From assembly GCA_003666485.1 (NCBI GenBank), contig CP032931.1:682001-746000 (forward strand): a DNA stretch of 64,000 nt, read 5' to 3'. This document shows positions 60,111 through 64,000 of this stretch, piece after piece. How positions within the stretch are numbered: position 1 is the first letter of the stretch; each line of letters begins with the position of its first letter. The notes under the pieces were generated by a model. It saw only the letters and a list, made by a program, of their open reading frames with translations. It was not told where the DNA came from and ran no database searches. This DNA comes from Levilactobacillus brevis (lineage in GTDB: Bacteria > Bacillota > Bacilli > Lactobacillales > Lactobacillaceae). The translations under genes were made by a program, and so were the position numbers.

Positions 60111-60324
60111 TATGCGATGAGTCGAGAAATCACGCGTCCCTTGCTTGCAAGGAGCGTCCGCGCAAGCGGCTAGGTGAATTTGTCAGCAGGGCACAGATGT
60201 CACCGGATTTGTGACGTGTCTGATCTTGAGGGAATGTGGATTCCGAGATAGATCCATTCGAGCAATCGAATGCTGTGTAAAAGCGTCCAATCAGTCTTTG
60301 GCTGGTTGGGCGTTTTTTTTCGGG
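60111..60324 (+). ncRNA. Free-standing structured non-coding RNA, about 210 nt
   Basis: Flanked by a 17-bp-spaced promoter and an intrinsic terminator (60284-60320, CGTCCAATCAG pairing with CTGGTTGGGCG, then eight T residues). It is dense in hairpins: CCTTG/CAAGG, CCGC-GCAA-GCGG with a GNRA-type tetraloop, a long AGATGTCAC/GTGACGTGTCT arm, GGAAT/ATTCC and CATTCG/CGAATG. No frame of note. The size is right for a 6S-like RNA, but the fold is not clearly 6S, RNase P, SRP, tmRNA or a T-box. The downstream gene seems to have its own promoter (extended -10 TGCTATTCT near 60370). Confidence 0.7.
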
Positions 60325-60407
60325 TAAATTTGGCAGTAGTCAGGGGCCTAATAGGGGAGCAACTGTGCTATTCTAGGTTTATCTGAAAAATATGAGGGGA
60401 CTTGACG

Positions 60408-60998
60408 ATGAACAAAGGACGGGTGGAGGCCTTCACTGATGCGGTAGTGGCAATTGTGTTAACGATTATGGTATTGGAGTTCAAAACACCAGACGAGCCA
60501 ACGTTTGCGGCGCTGGCAGCGGACTGGAGTTACCTGGTGGCCTATTTAATCAGTTTTCTGTTTATTGGCGTGGCCTGGTATAACCATCATTACATGTTTG
60601 CCCTGACCAAGCACGTCACTAAGAAAATCTACTGGGTCAACAACGTCTGGATTCTGGTAATGGCCATGTTGCCGGTTTCGACGGCCTGGGCTGGTAAATT
60701 TATTTTTGAAGTCCAGCCTGAAATTTTCTATTTTGTGATTTTCACGTTCTGGGCGTGGGCGTACGCCGCGTTGTCCTATACGGTGATGCGGGCCAACCGG
60801 GCGCGTGATCCGCAGATTGCCCAGAAGATTCGCAACATGTCTGTCTATCGGTTGCACGCGAACGTTTGGTTTTGGCTGGTGTGGCTCATCGTCTTTGGCC
60901 TGATCTTTGTCTGGCCACCGATTTCGCTGGTCTTTACCCTGATTGAGCTGGTAGCCATGGCCGTGTACACCCCGGCCGATAGTGACAAATTGTTTTAG
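60408..60998 (+). CDS. TMEM175-family (DUF1211) potassium channel-like protein
   Basis: A 196-residue membrane protein with six hydrophobic segments. The signature RVEAFTDAVVAIVLTIMVLE in helix 1 is the RxxxFSD motif of bacterial TMEM175 channels (FTD here). Members of this family conduct K+. ATG 60408 follows GAGGGGAC; a TTG six bases upstream is too close to it. It lies 15 bp before the YdcF-like gene and is likely co-transcribed. Confidence 0.85.
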   Translation: MNKGRVEAFTDAVVAIVLTIMVLEFKTPDEPTFAALAADWSYLVAYLISFLFIGVAWYNHHYMFALTKHVTKKIYWVNNVWILVMAMLPVSTAWAGKFIFEVQPEIFYFVIFTFWAWAYAALSYTVMRANRARDPQIAQKIRNMSVYRLHANVWFWLVWLIVFGLIFVWPPISLVFTLIELVAMAVYTPADSDKLF

Positions 60999-61013
60999 AG
61001 GAGTTTAGAAGCG

Positions 61014-62081
61014 ATGCAAAATGAATTATTTGATATTCCCGGGGTCGTGTACCTGGGCTGGCTGGTGCCATTGGGGTTCGGCCTGATATTTGCGATTAGT
61101 TATGGCATTGAGAAGCGCCGGCTAGGCAATGGTATTTGGTTTTCGTTATTTTTCTATTCGTTTTTAACCATGCTGGCCGTGAGCATCTTGGGCACCAATA
61201 ATAAGTGGCTGATCGTCATCAGCCTCCTGCTATTTGTCCTACTGCTGTTGCTGATTGGGGTGGCCTTTACGCTCCAAGCCTTCCTGTTGCTGTGGAATGC
61301 CTGGATTGTCTGGAAACGTGAGAGTCATACGCTGGCCAACATGTTAACGCTGATTTTAGGTGTCGCCATTTTACTGGCACCGTTCGTGACGCGGTTGACC
61401 ACCCTGTATTTGCCTGTGCCGGTGGCGACCGTGTTAAACCTGTTCCCAGCAATGGTCATCTTCTACGTGCTATTTTGGTTTTACAACTACCTGACCATGC
61501 TGTTCATTTATCAATTTAATCATCCCCGGTATAAGCAGGATTATTTAATCGTGTTAGGTGCAGGACTATTAAATGGTGACGAGGTTTCGCCGCTGTTAGG
61601 TCAACGAATCGACCGGGGGTTGAAATTTTATCGTAAACAGCTGGCCAAAACGGGACGAGCGCCGATGATGATTTTCTCTGGTGGCCAAGGCGGCGATGAG
61701 ACCGTGGCCGAAGGAGTGGCCATGCGTCAGTATGCATTGGCCGAGGGGCTACCGGCCGACCACGCGATTGCTGAGGACCAATCTAAGACGACCTACGAAA
61801 ACATGGTCTTTTCACAGCGAATCATTGAAAAACGTGGTCCAGCCAAGCCGCGGGTAACCTTCGTGACGAACGGCTACCACACGTTTCGGGCGGGGATGAT
61901 TGCCCGCAAGGCTGGACTAAAGGCCAACGGTATCGGTGCGCACACGGCGAAGTTCTTCTTGCCCAACGCCATTTTGCGCGAATACATCGCGATCTTTGTG
62001 GGCAACAAGCGTTGGCATGCCGTGGCAATCGTGTTGATGCTCCTGTTGACGCTGGTGCTGACCTGGGCGGAATACCAGTAA
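61014..62081 (+). CDS. YdcF/SanA-like membrane protein (DUF218)
   Basis: A 355-residue protein. About five N-terminal membrane segments (1-165) are followed by a DUF218 domain with DYLIVLGAGLLNGDEVSPLLGQRI, FSGGQGGDE, SKTTYENMVFS and VTNGYHTFRA, then a C-terminal membrane helix. DUF218 proteins (SanA, ElyC, YdcF) act at the envelope, where ElyC affects lipid carrier use in peptidoglycan synthesis; the chemistry is unsettled. Its TAA stop lies at the boundary of a repeat fragment. Confidence 0.88.
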   Translation: MQNELFDIPGVVYLGWLVPLGFGLIFAISYGIEKRRLGNGIWFSLFFYSFLTMLAVSILGTNNKWLIVISLLLFVLLLLLIGVAFTLQAFLLLWNAWIVWKRESHTLANMLTLILGVAILLAPFVTRLTTLYLPVPVATVLNLFPAMVIFYVLFWFYNYLTMLFIYQFNHPRYKQDYLIVLGAGLLNGDEVSPLLGQRIDRGLKFYRKQLAKTGRAPMMIFSGGQGGDETVAEGVAMRQYALAEGLPADHAIAEDQSKTTYENMVFSQRIIEKRGPAKPRVTFVTNGYHTFRAGMIARKAGLKANGIGAHTAKFFLPNAILREYIAIFVGNKRWHAVAIVLMLLLTLVLTWAEYQ

Positions 62082-62199
62082 CTGGCGTCTTCGAGACGTG
62101 GTTTTCGGCTCGAAGCGAGGTTGAAAGTTCATGAATACGCTCCAGTCCCCAGCTGACAAGGCTTATCGTCATAAAATTAGTCATCAACGACCACCTGCG
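62080..62199. repeat. Rearranged fragment of the structured-repeat locus (copy C)
   Basis: 62080-62125 matches 15932-15977 in copy B2 with about one mismatch (AACTGGCGTCTTCGAGACG, TCGGCTCGAAGCGAGG). 62147-62199 matches the left flank of B1 (CCCAGCTGACAAGG, AAATTAGTC, CACCTGCG). The order is reversed against locus B, as if two units had recombined or lost the part between. Confidence 0.75.
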
Positions 62200-62225
62200 T
62201 CAGCCGGCAGGTCCTAACCTCATTT

Positions 62226-62339
62226 TTAATTTTCTTCGTCATTGCGATGGGCTTGATAGCTGGCCACTGCCGCGTAACCCAACGCGAGCAGGAGCAAAGT
62301 CCCCAAGCCGTAGAACAAAATATTCCCCAGTGCGACCAT
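62226..62339 (-). CDS. Small membrane protein (37 aa)
   Basis: ATG 62339 follows GGGAGGAA. The product, MVALGNILFYGLGTLLLL onward, is a single membrane helix with an acidic tail (HRNDEEN). Terminator not clear. Family not recognised, but the strong ribosome site and clean hydrophobic helix favour a real gene. Confidence 0.65.
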   Translation of the reverse strand: MVALGNILFYGLGTLLLLALGYAAVASYQAHRNDEEN

Positions 62340-62439
62340 CAGTCGTTCCTCCCTGTATGCATGTTACTTGTCATATCATAGCAAAACTGCCCACAGGGGT
62401 AAATAGATAGCTGGCGAATGTAATATTACAGTTACTGCG

Positions 62440-63291
62440 TTACTTAACCAAATAAACGTGGTCGTGAATCAAATCAATTTGCGTATAGTGACGGTTCAAG
62501 TCGCGGGTTGCCTTATTTTCCAGCAAATCGGCGTGGTCCCAGAAATCTGCCGAGCCGGTGGCGCCGTGGGGTTCACCCAGCACCACGAAGTCGACGTCCT
62601 TACCGGATTGGCGAATCGCCTGGAGTAATTCCCAGTCCAGTGGCAAGCCGTCTGGTGACCAAGACATGACCACGACGCCCACCTGGTCTTGGTACTTGGC
62701 CCAAGCGTCCAGCGCGGCGAGGGGTTCGATGGTGGTCAGGGGATGTCGGCCAGTTTCATTTTCCACAGTCCACGCCTGACTGTCCGTGGCGAAGACCGTC
62801 TTGTGCTTGTCCCGCAAGCCCTTGGAAATGTAGCCGTTGCCCGCCATCACTTCCAGTACGGCGCGGTCATCCACGAAGGTGGCCAGGTCGCTGATAAATG
62901 GCGCTGGTGTGTAAGCCCACATGCCGTAGTGGTTCTCCAGATAATCCCGGAAGGAGCGCAGGTCGTGGTCCAACTGGGGCAACGCATCAGTTAGCTCATT
63001 CCACAACCGGTCGCCAGTAGCGTCCCCGGCTGGATAACGTTCGTTGAGCTTGCGGTAGACCTGATCTTGACTGTCGTCCGGCAGCTGGAGCAAGGGCAAT
63101 TGTTGCGGTAGGTCGCCCGCGGCTAGCATCCGGTCGGCTAACAGAACGTTACTGATTAAAATTTTAATTGACGGGTAGTCATTGAATTGGTGATAATAGG
63201 CCGTCATACGCTCAATGTAGGTCGTTTTACGTTGACTCAACGGGGCGTGGCGGACTTTTTTCTTGAGTTTTTGCAATTTTTTCGGATTCAC
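62440..63291 (-). CDS. SAM-dependent methyltransferase-like protein
   Basis: A 283-residue protein. A basic N-terminus (KKLQKLKKKVR) and a helical region of about 140 residues precede a Rossmann-type domain with VLEVMAGNGYISKGLRD (glycine-rich SAM loop) and VFATDSQAW (acidic residue after strand 2). VVVMSWSPDG takes the place of motif IV. Target unknown. Monocistronic. Confidence 0.7.
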   Translation of the reverse strand: MNPKKLQKLKKKVRHAPLSQRKTTYIERMTAYYHQFNDYPSIKILISNVLLADRMLAAGDLPQQLPLLQLPDDSQDQVYRKLNERYPAGDATGDRLWNELTDALPQLDHDLRSFRDYLENHYGMWAYTPAPFISDLATFVDDRAVLEVMAGNGYISKGLRDKHKTVFATDSQAWTVENETGRHPLTTIEPLAALDAWAKYQDQVGVVVMSWSPDGLPLDWELLQAIRQSGKDVDFVVLGEPHGATGSADFWDHADLLENKATRDLNRHYTQIDLIHDHVYLVK

Positions 63292-63393
63292 GGTAAAGGT
63301 CCTTTCTGAGGAGAATGCTAAGAAAAGCTTAAATCAACCGAAAAGGGGTCACCAATTCCGGTTGGATTTCGTTAGTAAGGGTAAGGGGCCACA

Positions 63394-63433
63394 AGAAAAG
63401 CCGGCTGATTAGCAGGTTCGCTGACCAGCCGAC
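63394..63433 (-). terminator. Terminator after the Xre regulator gene
   Basis: On the minus strand GTCGGCTGGTCAGC pairs with GCTAATCAGCCGGC, followed by TTTTCTT. Confidence 0.85.
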
Positions 63434-63439
63434 CCCTGA

Positions 63440-63859
63440 TTAATGGTCGTCTAAATGTAGATCCAGTTCCTCTTGTTGGTTCGGTGACGACGTGGTGGTC
63501 CGGTTTTCGCGACCATGCAAGTAGCCATCGATCAACTGGTAAATTTCGTAACGGTCTTGGCCGCTCAACAGTTCCCGGTTGAAGCTCAGTTGCTTGCCAG
63601 ACAGGAAGAGGCGACCCAAGTCGTATTCGTCGCGCTCAGTCTTCCCCGTGAGGTAGTCCATGGTGACGTCAAAGTATTCAGCGAGCTTACGCACTTCCAT
63701 GAAGGAGGGCGTCCGAATCCCACGTTCCCAGTTGCCGAGTTGCGAGGCGGTATTCTTACGCGTATGCGGTTCAGTTGGTTGCGCGTTCAACGCCGTAGCC
63801 AGCTCACCTAAAGTAATGTGTTGGCCCCGACGCAAGGCCCGAAGTCGTTCTGGAAACAT
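63440..63859 (-). CDS. Xre-family (Cro/CI helix-turn-helix) regulator
   Basis: A 139-residue regulator. The N-terminal HTH_3 domain has ERLRALRRGQHITLGELATAL, TASQLGNWERGIRTPSFMEV and LAEYFDVTMDYLTGK. The rest is a short helical part and a polar, acidic tail. ATG 63859 is used because GGGTGAG lies 4 nt upstream; a longer frame begins 36 bases before it without a ribosome site. It may regulate itself (see the repeats upstream). Confidence 0.88.
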   Translation of the reverse strand: MFPERLRALRRGQHITLGELATALNAQPTEPHTRKNTASQLGNWERGIRTPSFMEVRKLAEYFDVTMDYLTGKTERDEYDLGRLFLSGKQLSFNRELLSGQDRYEIYQLIDGYLHGRENRTTTSSPNQQEELDLHLDDH

Positions 63860-63889
63860 TGCACTCACCCGTTTCTTTCCTAGTTTTAA

Positions 63890-63921
63890 TACCACTATTA
63901 TACCACTCTCTGTGGTTTTTA
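63890..63921. promoter_or_regulatory. Repeated TACCACT words upstream of the Xre gene
   Basis: TACCACT occurs twice, 13 bp apart, followed by the inverted GTGG, over a -10-like TAATAGT on the minus strand. A likely autoregulatory site. Nothing else is seen up to the window end. Confidence 0.45.
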
Positions 63922-64000
63922 AGGGAAAGTTTACGTGTCAGGGAACTGGTTGTCGGTCTGTGGCGCCCTTGGTGGCGGGGGATGCTGCCAGAAAGTTACT

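Noticed and set aside
60111-60324. T-box, riboswitch or hammerhead reading of the 60.1-kb RNA
   Set aside because: No T-box sequence, and the words GATGAG and GAAA are not in the arrangement of a hammerhead core; the following gene seems to have its own promoter.
1-64000. CRISPR array, tRNA, rRNA, prophage or conjugative element
   Set aside because: No regularly spaced repeats, no tRNA-like cloverleaf or rRNA sequence recognised, and no phage structural or conjugation genes seen.

Overview
The window looks like chromosome of a heterofermentative, GC-moderate lactobacillus, most like Levilactobacillus (brevis group); this rests on gene content, not on a search. It carries a phosphoketolase (xpk), a bifunctional AdhE under a Rex-like operator, acetate kinase, CcpA-type cre sites, a CIRCE-controlled small heat-shock protein, LysM exoproteins and an Opp peptide importer. 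There is no rRNA, tRNA, CRISPR array or prophage.

Layout. 0-5 kb: end of a RelE/ParE-type toxin-antitoxin pair, hsp20, an APC transporter, a first pair of structured intergenic RNA-like repeats, an aldo/keto reductase. 5-11 kb: P-type ATPase, DUF1836 protein, orphan MazE-like antitoxin, YafQ/RelB-type pair, membrane-fused glycerophosphodiesterase. 11-21 kb: adhE, two LysM cell-wall proteins, a LysM-less paralogue and a 3D-domain protein (all four promoters share WalR-like boxes), a second pair of structured repeats, ackA. 21-33 kb: TetR/ABC exporter, HD hydrolase, drug-type MFS, and an operon joining a binding-protein ABC importer to a PHP phosphatase and a metallophosphoesterase (one permease frameshifted). 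33-41 kb: YbaK, GntR, xpk, truncated matrixin-like protease, MFS/TetR pair, GreA. 41-48 kb: a LytTR two-component locus split by an IS200/IS605 element. 48-57 kb: pseudouridine synthase, universal stress protein, small membrane proteins, oppDFBCA. 57-64 kb: Rrf2 regulator, lipoate ligase, membrane proteins, a free-standing non-coding RNA, YdcF-like protein, methyltransferase-like protein, Xre regulator.

The most striking item is the quorum-type kinase locus. Two adjacent, translationally coupled HPK10-like proteins are reciprocally degenerate. The first keeps the ATP-binding N and G boxes but has Gln in place of the phospho-accepting His. The second keeps the His box but has lost the ATP-binding motifs. 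They read as an obligate hetero-pair in which one subunit phosphorylates the other, passing phosphate to the upstream LytTR regulator.

The second is a family of about 150-170 nt structured elements at 3.3-3.9 kb and 15.6-16.0 kb, each locus holding two copies facing each other. The closing stems differ in sequence but keep pairing, including compensatory changes, which argues for a real RNA fold. A rearranged fragment lies at 62.1 kb.

Metabolic control is legible in the promoters: cre overlaps the -35 of ackA, lplA and a small transcript at 47.5 kb; a Rex-like site abuts the adhE promoter; hsp20 has CIRCE and possible CtsR half-sites.
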